Below are positions 54,376 to 62,673 of a stretch of 64,000 nucleotides of DNA, one piece after another (positions within the stretch are counted from its first letter, which is position 1; every line of letters starts with the position of its first letter). The position numbers were made by a program, and so were the translations under genes. Where the stretch lies: the NCBI RefSeq assembly GCF_017303155.1, contig NZ_JAEKJR010000001.1, positions 992,001 through 1,056,000 on the forward strand, read 5' to 3'. The notes under the pieces were generated by a model. It did no database searches, had not been told where the DNA came from, and saw nothing but the letters and a program-made list of their open reading frames with translations. The stretch is from Microbulbifer salipaludis. GTDB lineage: Bacteria > Pseudomonadota > Gammaproteobacteria > Pseudomonadales > Cellvibrionaceae.

Positions 54376-55437
54376 TCAGGCGCGATGCTTTTCCCGGTAG
54401 GCGCCGGGTGCGAGCCCCGTCCATTTTTTGAAGGCGCGATTGAAGGCGCTGGGCTCGGAAAAACCCAGGCGCTCGGCAATATCGGCCACCGGGGTTTCCT
54501 GTTGCTTGAGCTGATACATGGCCATGTCGCGGCGCACGGAGTCCTTGATGTCCTGCCAGCTGTTGCCCTCGTCCTTTAGGCGGCGACGCAGGGTCTGCGG
54601 GGAGGTGAACAGCCGTTCGGCCACGTCGTCCAGTGCCAGGTTCTCGATGCCGTTGTCGCCCTGCAGCATGCGGCGGATACGGCCGGTGTAGCTGTTGTCG
54701 GACTTGTACTGGGTCAGCAGGCATTCCGGTGCGCGGGCGAGAAACTCGCTTAGCTGCTGGGCGTCGCGGGTCAGCGGCATGCTCAGGTAGCGTGTGCTGA
54801 ACACCAGGCAGGTTTCCGACTGGTGGAAATAGTGCCGGCAGGGAAACATGTCGTTGTAGTCTTCGTCGTAATCCGGCGGCGGAAAGGCGAGGTGCACACG
54901 TTCCAGCAGAATGGTGCGGTCGATCATCCAGCTGAAAAAGCGCAGCCAGATCACGGCCATGGACTCGACGAAATTCTGGTTGGGAAGCTGCTTGTGGTTT
55001 TCATGGTGGAAGATCAGCTGGGCTTCTTCACCGTTCTCCACCAGCTTGATATGAATGTCGTCGCTGACCATGGCCACAAAACGGCTGGAGCGCAGCAACG
55101 CGCGGCGCAACGTGGGGCAAGTGATGGTGGCGTGCCCCATCATGGCAAAGGTGCCCGGTAGCCATGGGCGCGCCAGGTAGCCGCCGGATTCATCGCCAAG
55201 CTGATCCCACAGCAGGCGCAGCAGGCGCGCAAGTTGCTCACGGCCGATGCGCGCGTCAGCCGCGGTGGCGCTGACCAAGTCGATACCGGCATCGCGCAGC
55301 AGCTGGTCGCAGTCAATGCCAGCGGCGCGGGCACCGGCGAGGTGGGCAAAGACGGCCGCCGCCAGAATGCCCGGTGCCGTGTACTCGGTTGCTGGCTGAT
55401 CCGTGTTCGGAACGAGGGTTTCGGTTTCCACAGTCAC
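54376..55437 (-). CDS. AraC-family transcriptional regulator
   Basis: A 353-residue regulator with an N-terminal arabinose-binding-like (ArmT/DUF) domain and a C-terminal AraC helix-turn-helix pair. In the latter LDDVAERLFTSPQTLRRRLKDEG and VADIAERLGFSEPSAFNRAFKKWTG carry both motifs. Members of this type often control lipid or stress genes, but no inducer can be named. No ATG fits; the GTG at 55437 or the one at 55431 is the likely start. A tandem repeat lies upstream. Confidence 0.88.
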   Translation of the reverse strand: MTVETETLVPNTDQPATEYTAPGILAAAVFAHLAGARAAGIDCDQLLRDAGIDLVSATAADARIGREQLARLLRLLWDQLGDESGGYLARPWLPGTFAMMGHATITCPTLRRALLRSSRFVAMVSDDIHIKLVENGEEAQLIFHHENHKQLPNQNFVESMAVIWLRFFSWMIDRTILLERVHLAFPPPDYDEDYNDMFPCRHYFHQSETCLVFSTRYLSMPLTRDAQQLSEFLARAPECLLTQYKSDNSYTGRIRRMLQGDNGIENLALDDVAERLFTSPQTLRRRLKDEGNSWQDIKDSVRRDMAMYQLKQQETPVADIAERLGFSEPSAFNRAFKKWTGLAPGAYREKHRA

Positions 55438-55523
55438 GCTTCCGCTGTCGGTGAGGAGTAATCCAGGTTTATTGGTCTCTGTGAGGCCCGCCGCAATGCC
55501 ATATTTATCGGGCTGGCGGTGCG

Positions 55524-55555
55524 GATTATGCAAGATTATGCAAAAAGGTGCATAA
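55524..55555. promoter_or_regulatory. Putative operator upstream of the AraC regulator
   Basis: GATTATGCAA is repeated directly (55524 and 55534). It overlaps an inverted repeat, TTATGC (55536-55541) and GCATAA (55550-55555). It lies between the divergent AraC and winged-helix genes. Confidence 0.5.
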
Positions 55556-55664
55556 CAAAGTCCCGCGTCGCGCCGGAAGGGGCCGCGGACGCGCGGGATT
55601 TTGGGGGCTCGATGTGCTACAAATGGGTGATCCGCACCCCACCAACGGCGAGAAGGAAAGCGCA

Positions 55665-55991
55665 ATGTCTGCTCACGAGGTCGATCTAAACCCCACTATT
55701 TGTCGGCGCCTGCTGATTACGTATCTGATCGAGCGGCTGTCGCGCCCGAATAATCCCGCGCTGGAGGAGGCGACGGGCTGGCCTCGCCGGACCATTCAGG
55801 ATGTGATTGCCAAGGGGTTGCCGGGGCACGGCACCCGGGTGGAATTTGTGCAGCAGGGTGTGCGCAATAACGACGGATATTATGCGCTGAAGGACTGGGG
55901 ATCTATTGACCGCAGCTGGGTGTGTGCCCATCTGGCGGATATCGTGCGGGTACTTGATGTGGCGCCGGAGCAAATTCCGGCGCCGGAGTAA
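55665..55991 (+). CDS. Winged helix-turn-helix protein
   Basis: A 108-residue soluble protein. TICRRLLITYLIERLSRPNN, ALEEATGWPRRTIQDVIAKG and FVQQGVRNNDGYYALKDWG give a winged-helix pattern. The last is the wing with the family's conserved GYY. It could be a DNA-binding regulator; no target is known. AAGGA precedes the ATG. Confidence 0.75.
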   Translation: MSAHEVDLNPTICRRLLITYLIERLSRPNNPALEEATGWPRRTIQDVIAKGLPGHGTRVEFVQQGVRNNDGYYALKDWGSIDRSWVCAHLADIVRVLDVAPEQIPAPE

Positions 55992-56004
55992 CCAGAGGCG
56001 GCAG

Positions 56005-56349
56005 TTACTGCTGTTTGGCGGCTTGCTGGAGAATGGCATTGACCTTCTGCAGCAGGGCCGGGTCGTTGCGCAGTTGCGTGGCAATGCCCTGGTACTCTTC
56101 TTTGCTCAGGCCGGCGCTCTGTACCGCGGCCACCATTTTCGACTGTGCTTCCACATTAATCGCTTCTGCGGCGGCGGCGTCGGCGGCGGCCTTGATTTTG
56201 GGCGCGTATTCCTGGCTCAGGGTAACGATGGAGCGATAGGCATCGGCAAACTTATGCAGTTGGGCATCACTAACGGCAGTTTCGGCGAAGGCACTGGAAA
56301 CGGCGAGAGCCAGAGCAAGTGCGGCGGAATAGATGGCGGTCGGCTTCAT
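56005..56349 (-). CDS. DUF4168 exported protein
   Basis: A 114-residue protein with a signal peptide ending SAFA before ETAVS. The mature region is helical and matches DUF4168 (SDAQLHKFADAYRSIVTLSQEY and GLSKEEYQGIATQLRNDPAL). Function unknown; related proteins are common in marine gammaproteobacteria. The 220 bases upstream hold no clear gene; a short frame on the plus strand there is rejected. Confidence 0.82.
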   Translation of the reverse strand: MKPTAIYSAALALALAVSSAFAETAVSDAQLHKFADAYRSIVTLSQEYAPKIKAAADAAAAEAINVEAQSKMVAAVQSAGLSKEEYQGIATQLRNDPALLQKVNAILQQAAKQQ

Positions 56350-56569
56350 GAAGCACCTCTCGTTATCGATGAAAACGCTTCTGTGCGGATTTGCACGCCC
56401 AGCGTTGGATGAGGGCTACAGGGCCTTGATCTGGGATCCGTTCTTGAGGAGTACATCGCGGTGGCAAAGCGCTGTCTGCAAAGGGTAGTTGTTATTCACG
56501 GAGGCTTGTGTGATTTGCCGCCAGATGAGTCCGGCGGCAGTGGGTTTGTGCGCTGATGCCGTGGCCTGC

Positions 56570-57193
56570 TCAGAACAGGCCAAGGAATTTTTTACGCTTC
56601 TTGAGAGAGGTCTCGCAACTATTCAGCTGTCGCTGGTAGGTACTTGCCCGCGCGGATACCTTGTGAGCCACTTTCTGTAGCCATTTTTTGTTGCGGTAGG
56701 TGCGGCGGTTAAAGCCACCTTGCCCTTCGTGGTAGGCGAGGTACAGGTGGTAGGTGTCGTTGGGCTTGATACGACACTGGCGCTGGCTGGTGTTGTGATA
56801 CCAGCCGACAAAGTCGATCGCGTCCTCGAAATCGTCGCGATCACCCCGGTAATTGCCGGTGGAGCGCTGGTAACTCTTCCAGGTGGTGCCGAGCGCCTGT
56901 GGATAACCGTAGGCGTCTGACGGGCGCGGGCCGGGAATGATCCACAGGATTTTGGTGCGCGGTGGTTTGGCATCGTGCACGAAGCGGGATTCCTGGTGCA
57001 GGGTCGCCATCATGGTCGCGATGGGCGTGTTCCACTTGCGCGCAGACTTGGCTGCGTCGTGATACCAGCCGTCTTTCTCACGGAAAATCTCGCAGATATT
57101 GTCGGTATTGCTCGGCGGGGTGGTGGCGCAACCTGCCGCCAGCAGCGGCAGGGCAAGTAGCGCCAGTTTTCCTTTCTTATTCTTGTGAATCAT
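56570..57193 (-). CDS. Lytic transglycosylase-like lipoprotein
   Basis: A 207-residue lipoprotein (lipobox LAAGC, Cys 22). The SLT-type core has the catalytic Glu in TLHQESRFVHDAKP, then DAYGYPQALGTTWKSYQRSTG and YHLYLAYHEGQGGFNRRTY. This is the layout of a small peptidoglycan-cutting enzyme. It is 18 bases downstream of rpiA and probably co-transcribed with it, an odd pairing of pentose metabolism and wall. Confidence 0.85.
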   Translation of the reverse strand: MIHKNKKGKLALLALPLLAAGCATTPPSNTDNICEIFREKDGWYHDAAKSARKWNTPIATMMATLHQESRFVHDAKPPRTKILWIIPGPRPSDAYGYPQALGTTWKSYQRSTGNYRGDRDDFEDAIDFVGWYHNTSQRQCRIKPNDTYHLYLAYHEGQGGFNRRTYRNKKWLQKVAHKVSARASTYQRQLNSCETSLKKRKKFLGLF

Positions 57194-57211
57194 CAGCTCT
57201 CAAATTGTTGC

Positions 57212-57889
57212 TTAAATCTTGGACTTGACCGTCTTTACGCCCTCGGCCGTTCCCAGCAGCAGTACGTCGGCGGGGCGCGCGGCAAACAGGCCGTTGGTCA
57301 CTACGCCGGTAATGTTGTTGATGGCGTCTTCCAGCTCCAGGGGCTTGGCAATCTGCATATTGTGCACGTCGAGGATGACATTGCCATTGTCGGTAGTCAC
57401 GCCCTCGCGGTAGACGGGGTCGCCGCCGAGCTTGACGATTTCGCGGGCCACATAAGAGCGTGCCATGGGAATCACTTCCACCGGCAGGGGGAAATTGCCC
57501 AGCACCGGCACCCACTTGCTATCGTCAGCAATACAGACAAACTCTTCCGAGCAGGCGGCGACGATCTTTTCCCGGGTCAGCGCCGCGCCGCCGCCCTTGA
57601 TCAGTTGCAGCAGGGGATTGGTTTCATCGGCGCCATCCACGTACACCCGGATGCTGTCCACGGCGTTCAGGTCGTACACTGGAATACCATGGGACTTGAG
57701 GCGTTCGGCCGAGGCTTCCGAGCTGGCGACGGTGCCGTCGAACAGGCCCTTTTTCTCCGCCAGAAAGTCGATGAAGTAATTGGCCGTGGAGCCTGTGCCG
57801 ACGCCCACAATGGTATCGGCGTCCAGCATGGGGGTGATGTATTCCACCGCGGCGCGAGCAACGTCCTGCTTGAGTTGATCCTGGTTCAT
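57212..57889 (-). CDS. rpiA: Ribose-5-phosphate isomerase A
   Basis: A 225-residue enzyme of the pentose phosphate pathway that interconverts ribose-5-phosphate and ribulose-5-phosphate. [25 protein letters not shown] and [16 protein letters not shown] are the phosphate-binding and active-site motifs. The ATG at 57889 (MNQDQLKQ) aligns with the family N terminus; the ATG at 57901 would add four residues. Divergent from ilvA with 160 bases between, as in other gammaproteobacteria. Confidence 0.95.
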   Translation of the reverse strand: MNQDQLKQDVARAAVEYITPMLDADTIVGVGTGSTANYFIDFLAEKKGLFDGTVASSEASAERLKSHGIPVYDLNAVDSIRVYVDGADETNPLLQLIKGGGAALTREKIVAACSEEFVCIADDSKWVPVLGNFPLPVEVIPMARSYVAREIVKLGGDPVYREGVTTDNGNVILDVHNMQIAKPLELEDAINNITGVVTNGLFAARPADVLLLGTAEGVKTVKSKI

Positions 57890-58049
57890 GGGCTCTGTCA
57901 TGGGGGGAAGCGTCCTTGTGCAATATTTGCGATAAAAATGCCCGGTTGCGAATATTTTCTCGCGCAAAACAGGCTTTGATGTGGCTTTGCTGCTGCATAG
58001 CGATTAGACTGGCGGGCTCCCTAACATCCACCGGCTGCCGATTTCTGTC

Positions 58050-59588
58050 ATGCCCAAGTCCTATATCAAGCGCATTTTAGACGCGCGCATTTACGATGTC
58101 GCCATCGAAACCCCACTGGAGCCCATGCGCCAGCTGTCGCACCGTGTTGGCAACCGTATTCTGCTGAAGCGGGAAGACCTGCAACCGGTGTTCTCCTTCA
58201 AGATTCGCGGCGCTTACAACAAACTCCTGCAGCTCGCTCCGGAGCAACGTGCCAAGGGTGTGATTGCGGCCTCTGCGGGCAATCACGCCCAGGGCCTGGC
58301 GCTGGGTGCCCAGCAGCTGGGGGTGCGTGCCACCATCGTGATGCCGTCGACGACCCCGGCGATCAAGGTCAATGCGGTGCGCATGCGCGGTGCGGAAGTC
58401 GTGTTGCACGGGGACACCTTCGACGAGGCGGCGGCACTGGCGAGACAGCTGGTGGAGGAGCGCGACCTGGTATTTATCCATCCGTACGATGACCCCGATG
58501 TCATCGCCGGCCAGGGTACGGTGGCGATGGAGCTGCTGCGCCAGCATCCGGGCCACCTGGACGCTGTTTTTATCCCCGTGGGTGGTGGTGGCCTCGCCGC
58601 CGGCATGGCCGCCTACATCAAATACGTGCGCCCGGAAATCAAGGTCTACGCGGTGGAGCCGGAAGACGCCGCGTGTCTGAAACTGGCGCTGGCCCAGGGC
58701 AACCGCGAGGGGCGCCTGCCCCAGGTGGGGCTATTTGCCGACGGGGTTGCCGTGGCGCAGATCGGCGAGGAGACCTACCGTGTGCTGCGCGAGACCATCG
58801 ATGGCGTCATCACGGTGACCACCGATGAGATCTGTGCGGCCATCAAGGATATTTTCGAAGACACCCGCTCCATTGCTGAGCCCGCCGGTGCCGTGGGGCT
58901 CGCCGGGCTGAAGAAGTATGCGGACCAGAGCGGTGCGCAGAACCAGGCACTGGCAACGGTCTGCAGCGGGGCCAATACCAATTTTGACCGCCTGCGCTAC
59001 ATCAGCGAGCGCACCGAGATTGGCGAGAAGCGCGAGGCGGTACTGGCGGTCACCATTCCCGAAAGACCGGGCAGTTACCTGCAGTTTTGCCGCGACCTGG
59101 GCGACCGCTCCATCACGGAATTCAATTACCGCTACGCCAACAGCGGCGCAGCGCATATTTTCGTCGGTATGCAGGTATCCACCGATGCCGACCGCCAGCA
59201 GCTGGTGAGCCAGCTTCAGCAGGGTGGCTACGAGGTGACGGACCTGACCGACAACGAGATGGCCAAACTGCATATTCGCCATCTGGTGGGCGGGCGTGCT
59301 CCCGGCATCGACAATGAGGTGGTGTATCGCTTTGAGTTTCCCGAGCGCCCCGGCGCCCTGCGCAAGTTTCTCGAACAGCTGGCGGGCCGCTGGAACATCA
59401 CCCTGTTCCACTATCGCAACCACGGTGCGGCCTATGGTCGGGTACTGGTGGGGCTGGAGGTGGCCGAAGACGAGCGTGCCGCGCTCAAGGCACTGCTCGA
59501 CCAGCTGCACTACCCCTTCTGGGAGGAGACCGAAAACCCCGCCTATCGTTTCTTCCTGTCGCGGGCGCGAGAAACGGAAGAAAACTAA
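58050..59588 (+). CDS. ilvA: Threonine ammonia-lyase, biosynthetic
   Basis: A 512-residue PLP enzyme that deaminates threonine to 2-oxobutanoate for isoleucine synthesis. The PLP Lys is in PVFSFKIRGAYNK, the phosphate-binding loop is VGGGGLAAG, and two ACT-like regulatory domains follow (AVTIPERPGSYLQFCRDLG and RFEFPERPGALRKFLEQLAG). These give the isoleucine/valine control typical of the biosynthetic form and its length. Divergent from rpiA. Confidence 0.96.
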   Translation: MPKSYIKRILDARIYDVAIETPLEPMRQLSHRVGNRILLKREDLQPVFSFKIRGAYNKLLQLAPEQRAKGVIAASAGNHAQGLALGAQQLGVRATIVMPSTTPAIKVNAVRMRGAEVVLHGDTFDEAAALARQLVEERDLVFIHPYDDPDVIAGQGTVAMELLRQHPGHLDAVFIPVGGGGLAAGMAAYIKYVRPEIKVYAVEPEDAACLKLALAQGNREGRLPQVGLFADGVAVAQIGEETYRVLRETIDGVITVTTDEICAAIKDIFEDTRSIAEPAGAVGLAGLKKYADQSGAQNQALATVCSGANTNFDRLRYISERTEIGEKREAVLAVTIPERPGSYLQFCRDLGDRSITEFNYRYANSGAAHIFVGMQVSTDADRQQLVSQLQQGGYEVTDLTDNEMAKLHIRHLVGGRAPGIDNEVVYRFEFPERPGALRKFLEQLAGRWNITLFHYRNHGAAYGRVLVGLEVAEDERAALKALLDQLHYPFWEETENPAYRFFLSRARETEEN

Positions 59589-59931
59589 GGGAAAGTGGGC
59601 GATTGGCGCCGAAATCGTGCTGTAGCGCGCATTTTTTGCGACGAGTAGATCACCCTGGCCGACCTGTCGAACTTGCAATTCTAAAAATGTGAGCGTTTTC
59701 TCAAAAAAAAGACCTTGACGGGTTACTATTTGGACACTAATCGCGTATCTTTTGATCGGTGTTTGGCCCGGAGAGGCTCGCCTAGAAGAGCAGATTGGCG
59801 GAAAATGCCCCGTTTAGTGTCTGAACTTTCTGGCTGGTTGGGGTCCAAATCGCCACTGGCGGCGAAGATCGCCAGGTAATAACGAAAGAGTTCGCAAACA
59901 AGAAGAATTCAAATCTTACAGGATGGTCCCC
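59589..59931 (+). other. Intergenic leader of the small membrane gene
   Basis: No coding frame here is convincing. TTGACG at 59715-59720 is a good -35 hexamer but no strong -10 sits at the right spacing. The last 150 bases include small inverted stretches (TCGCC near 59850 with GGCGA) that could structure a leader. It ends with an AGGA site before the 46-residue gene. Confidence 0.45.
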
Positions 59932-60072
59932 ATGAAACCCGATGCATTGACACTCGCTGTAGTTGTCTTTGTTGCGGGCGTACTGCTGAGCAGTTCCGGC
60001 CTGACCGAGGTGTTCTCTTCCGACGAAGAAGAAGCCCCGGCAGCCCTGCAGCAGGGAGTGGTCACTCGCTGA
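59932..60072 (+). CDS. 46-residue single-pass membrane protein
   Basis: A small gene. The protein starts MKPDALTLAVVVFVAGVL and has one hydrophobic segment (about residues 6-24), then an acidic stretch (SSDEEEAP) and a basic end (GVVTR). AGGA lies eight bases before the ATG, and a strong terminator follows 32 bases after the stop, so the unit looks genuine. No known family. The long upstream leader suggests regulated expression. Confidence 0.7.
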   Translation: MKPDALTLAVVVFVAGVLLSSSGLTEVFSSDEEEAPAALQQGVVTR

Positions 60073-60104
60073 TCCTTACGCCCGTCGCTGGCTGATGCCA
60101 AAGC

Positions 60105-60143
60105 AAAAAAGCCGAACCCTGCTCGCAGCGGTTCGGCTTTTTT
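60105..60143 (+). terminator. Strong terminator after the small gene
   Basis: AAAAAAGCCGAACC pairs with GGTTCGGCTTTTTT over an 11-base loop. It can also end the converging ygfA transcript. Confidence 0.92.
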
Positions 60144-60179
60144 GTGTCTGCAGGGTTTGTGTGTGGGAGTCGGGGCCGG

Positions 60180-60812
60180 CTACCGGCTGCGGTAAACCCT
60201 GTGGTCAGTGGCCACCAGCGTCAGGGGAATGTCCCAGGGTTCTACCGGCAGGTGGTCGACACACTGTAATTGGTGGGCAACTCCCACCAGATCGGGGCCG
60301 CTACCCGGGCGCAGCTGCTTGAAGGCAAAGGTGCGGTCGTAGTACCCGGCCCCCATGCCCAGCCGTGCGCCACTGGGATCGAACGCGACCAGCGGCAGCA
60401 GCACCAGATCCAGCCGCTCTGCACGGATGGCACTGGAGCGTCCCAGCACTGGCTCGGGAATACCGTAGCGATTGCGGTAGCGCGGCGTGGTGCCGGGCCA
60501 GTGTAAGAACATCATGGTGGTGCGCGCCGCGCGCGGCAGTGCGGGCAGGTAAAAACACTTGTGCGGAAAGCGCTCCAGCAGTGGGCGCGGATCAATCTCG
60601 CCGTCCATCGGCCAGTACAGGCCGATGTGGCGCGCTCGCTTCACCTCCGGACACAGCGCCAGTCGCGCACACAGCCTGCGACTGGCCAGACGTTGCCGGT
60701 ATGCACTCAGCTCCCGGCGGGCGGCGCGGATTTGCCGGCGCAGCTGCTGCTTGGAGGGTTTTATGCCAGATGATGTCGCTTTGGATGGGGTGGCGGAATC
60801 GGACATTGCCAT
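60180..60812 (-). CDS. ygfA: 5-formyltetrahydrofolate cyclo-ligase
   Basis: A 210-residue enzyme that converts 5-formyl-THF to 5,10-methenyl-THF using ATP. The N-terminal KQQLRRQIRAARRELS, the middle GLYWPMDGEIDPRPL and the C-terminal LVLLPLVAFDPSGARLGMGAGYYDRTF carry the family's substrate and nucleotide motifs. The ATG at 60812 (or 60806) is taken; the open frame goes on upstream into the 6S RNA. In gammaproteobacteria this gene typically follows the 6S RNA gene and is co-transcribed with it, as here. Confidence 0.93.
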   Translation of the reverse strand: MAMSDSATPSKATSSGIKPSKQQLRRQIRAARRELSAYRQRLASRRLCARLALCPEVKRARHIGLYWPMDGEIDPRPLLERFPHKCFYLPALPRAARTTMMFLHWPGTTPRYRNRYGIPEPVLGRSSAIRAERLDLVLLPLVAFDPSGARLGMGAGYYDRTFAFKQLRPGSGPDLVGVAHQLQCVDHLPVEPWDIPLTLVATDHRVYRSR

Positions 60813-60872
60813 CGTGTTTTCAGCACCCGGATTGCCAGGGTCACGGCGGACCACAGCGGGAAGGGAAATTAG

Positions 60873-61047
60873 GGCCCCGAAGGTGCGGCTGATGACATAG
60901 CCTTGAACCGTAAGGCTCAAGGTGGGGGCTCCCGGAATGCATAAGGCTTTCCGCTACAAGGCGGACTTGCACACCAACATCCGCTGGGATCCTCCAGGGT
61001 AGAATTATCGGCTCAGGACATAGTCAACTGGCCAACACTTCAGGGCA
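60873..61047 (-). ncRNA. ssrS: 6S RNA
   Basis: This RNA binds sigma-70 RNA polymerase and mimics an open promoter. On the minus strand the conserved TCCTGAGCCGATA and CACCTTGAGCC followed by GGTTCAAGG are both present and spaced as in E. coli. The 5' region GCCCTGAAG can pair with the 3' CTTCGGGGC, closing the long stem. The ends are estimated from that pairing and from the TATACT box at 61054-61059; about 175 bases in all. The gene order zapA - ssrS - ygfA supports the call strongly. Confidence 0.9.
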
Positions 61048-61053
61048 AGAAAG

Positions 61054-61059
61054 AGTATA
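61054..61059 (-). promoter_or_regulatory. -10 box of the 6S RNA gene
   Basis: TATACT on the minus strand lies about seven bases before the estimated 6S 5' end. The -35 is not well matched. Confidence 0.55.
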
Positions 61060-61226
61060 CCCCTTGTAGCCAGACTTGGCTAAACGGACTTTCCCGGCAA
61101 AAGGTGCATTTTTGCGATAGTCAAGTGAAGCCGGAATTGCCGCGGGGCATGCGGTTTTTTGCGGAGTACGGGGAAGCGTTGTGGGCGGGCGAAGCGGCCT
61201 GCACAGCGGCAGGCCGAGTGACGGGC

Positions 61227-61541
61227 TTAGAAAGTGTCGAACTTTTCCAGCGCGGCCTGTACTTTTTCATGCAACCGGTCGAGCATCTGTTCTTCCACCG
61301 GTTGCCGGGCCAGGTCGGCCTTGGCCTGAATGAGTTCGTGGGCAATATTGAGCGCCGCCATCACCGCAATGCGCTCGGCGCCGATTACCGTGCCACTGTT
61401 GCGAATTTTCGCCATGCGCTCGTTGAGCAGTTTTGCAGACGCCTGCAGGCCGGGCTGCTCTTCTTCCGAGCAGGCAACACGATACTCCTTGTCGAGAATC
61501 GTTACCGCAACCGTCGCTGAATTGTGCGCTTTACTGCTCAT
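61227..61541 (-). CDS. zapA: Cell division protein ZapA
   Basis: A 104-residue cytosolic protein that binds FtsZ and promotes bundling of the Z ring. ATVAVTILDKEYRVACSEEEQPGLQASAKLLNERM is the N-terminal globular part and the C-terminal half is a coiled coil (ALNIAHELIQAKADLARQPVEEQ). Its ATG overlaps the stop of the TIGR02449 gene by four bases, so the two are translationally coupled. Confidence 0.93.
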   Translation of the reverse strand: MSSKAHNSATVAVTILDKEYRVACSEEEQPGLQASAKLLNERMAKIRNSGTVIGAERIAVMAALNIAHELIQAKADLARQPVEEQMLDRLHEKVQAALEKFDTF

Positions 61542-61744
61542 CCGTTATCTTGGCCCAGGCCCTTGAGCCGGTTGATCATGGTTTCAACCCGGCTGCGAGC
61601 CACTTCATTGTTTTTAATCAGCCGTTGGCGCTCTTGCTGCCACTGGCCCGCCTGCTCGCGCAGCGCGCGATTGTCTGCAGCCAGCTGCTGGCACTGTTGC
61701 AACAGTGTATCCAGCTTGAGTTCTAACGCCTGTATTTTATCCAT
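61538..61744 (-). CDS. TIGR02449-family coiled-coil protein
   Basis: A 68-residue protein that is a single heptad coiled coil from about residue 2 to 50 (LELKLDTLLQQCQQLAADN and ALREQAGQWQQERQRLIKNN). It belongs to a small family always found next to zapA and resembles ZapB in design; a divisome role is likely but not shown. First gene of the pair with zapA, behind a good promoter. Confidence 0.85.
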   Translation of the reverse strand: MDKIQALELKLDTLLQQCQQLAADNRALREQAGQWQQERQRLIKNNEVARSRVETMINRLKGLGQDNG

Positions 61745-62065
61745 AATTCCTGCGTGTTCCGTGGTCCCCCCATGTCAGCGAACCGTCTGCCACCTGCGCG
61801 AGGCGGGGGATTCCGCTACTATATTGCCGGTGTTTGGGAGGGTCAATTGTCCTCAGGGTCTATGTGTCATTTATATGGGGCGCGAGTAGTCAATATTTCG
61901 CCAGTTTGGTGATTTATTCGCACATCTTTGTCGCGCGCGTACATTGTCCGTATTGGCAGCCAAATTTCCCGGTTACCGTTCAAATTTACAGCAGGTCGCG
62001 GATCTTTTCGGTAAGAATGATTACGCATTCACCGCCGCGATTCGCATAGGTCTTCAGGAGTATTT
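61745..62065. other. Divergent region between the zapA and ygfB units
   Basis: A 321-base gap without a gene. It contains the zapA-side promoter at 61818-61846. On the plus strand I see no strong promoter; the sequence before 62066 has only a CAGGAG ribosome site. Confidence 0.55.
61818..61846 (-). promoter_or_regulatory. Sigma-70 promoter of the TIGR02449-zapA unit
   Basis: On the minus strand TTGACC (61841-61846) and TATAGT (61818-61823) are 17 bases apart, about 75 bases before the coding start. Confidence 0.7.
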
Positions 62066-62650
62066 ATGTCCGCAGCGCAGGTTTCGTTTGATGATCTTGC
62101 TAATCAGATAGTCGCCGCTGGCGGCAAAATCGGACCGAGCGAACTGCACGGCTTTATTTGCGGCCTGCTTGCTGCCGGTGCGCGCCCCGACAAGGGCCGC
62201 TGGAAAAAAGAAACGGCGGAGTTTCTCGACCTGGAAGCGCTGCCCGCCGACCTGACGCGCGACAGCCTGGTTCTTGCCGAGCAGAGTCTGCAGGATCTGT
62301 CGGACAAGAATTTTGCATTCCAGCCCCTGCTCAGTACCGGCGAAGAACTGGCCGAGCGCGGCCAGACACTGTGCCTCTGGTGCGAAGGGTTTTTGCATGG
62401 GTTTGGTGTGGGCAAATACATCGGTGAACTGCCGGCGACGTCCAGTGAGGCATTGAAGGATTTTGCCGAGATCGCCCAGCTGGACGCCACCTCACTCGAG
62501 AATGGCCCGGAACAGGAGCGGGAATTCTTCGAAGTGCAGGAATATGTGCGCATGGCGGCGCTGAATATCTTTGTGGAATGTAATCCACCGTCTGCCGAGT
62601 GCGGGCCTGGTCAAGGTGATGATCAACCTGCGGGCCCCACGCTGCACTGA
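62066..62650 (+). CDS. ygfB: UPF0149-family protein YgfB
   Basis: A 194-residue helical protein of the YgfB/UPF0149 family. SELHGFICGLLAAGARPDKG is the family start motif and LCLWCEGFLHGFGV the second. Known members modulate expression in other bacteria, but the mechanism here is open. CAGGAG precedes the ATG. It is followed 23 bases later by pepP, an order conserved in many gammaproteobacteria. Confidence 0.93.
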   Translation: MSAAQVSFDDLANQIVAAGGKIGPSELHGFICGLLAAGARPDKGRWKKETAEFLDLEALPADLTRDSLVLAEQSLQDLSDKNFAFQPLLSTGEELAERGQTLCLWCEGFLHGFGVGKYIGELPATSSEALKDFAEIAQLDATSLENGPEQEREFFEVQEYVRMAALNIFVECNPPSAECGPGQGDDQPAGPTLH

Positions 62651-62673
62651 GTCCGGAATCAGGCGATTTCTCC

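Noticed and set aside
56489..56680. 63-codon plus-strand frame between the DUF4168 and transglycosylase genes
   Set aside because: It overlaps the end of the transglycosylase gene and lacks a ribosome site.
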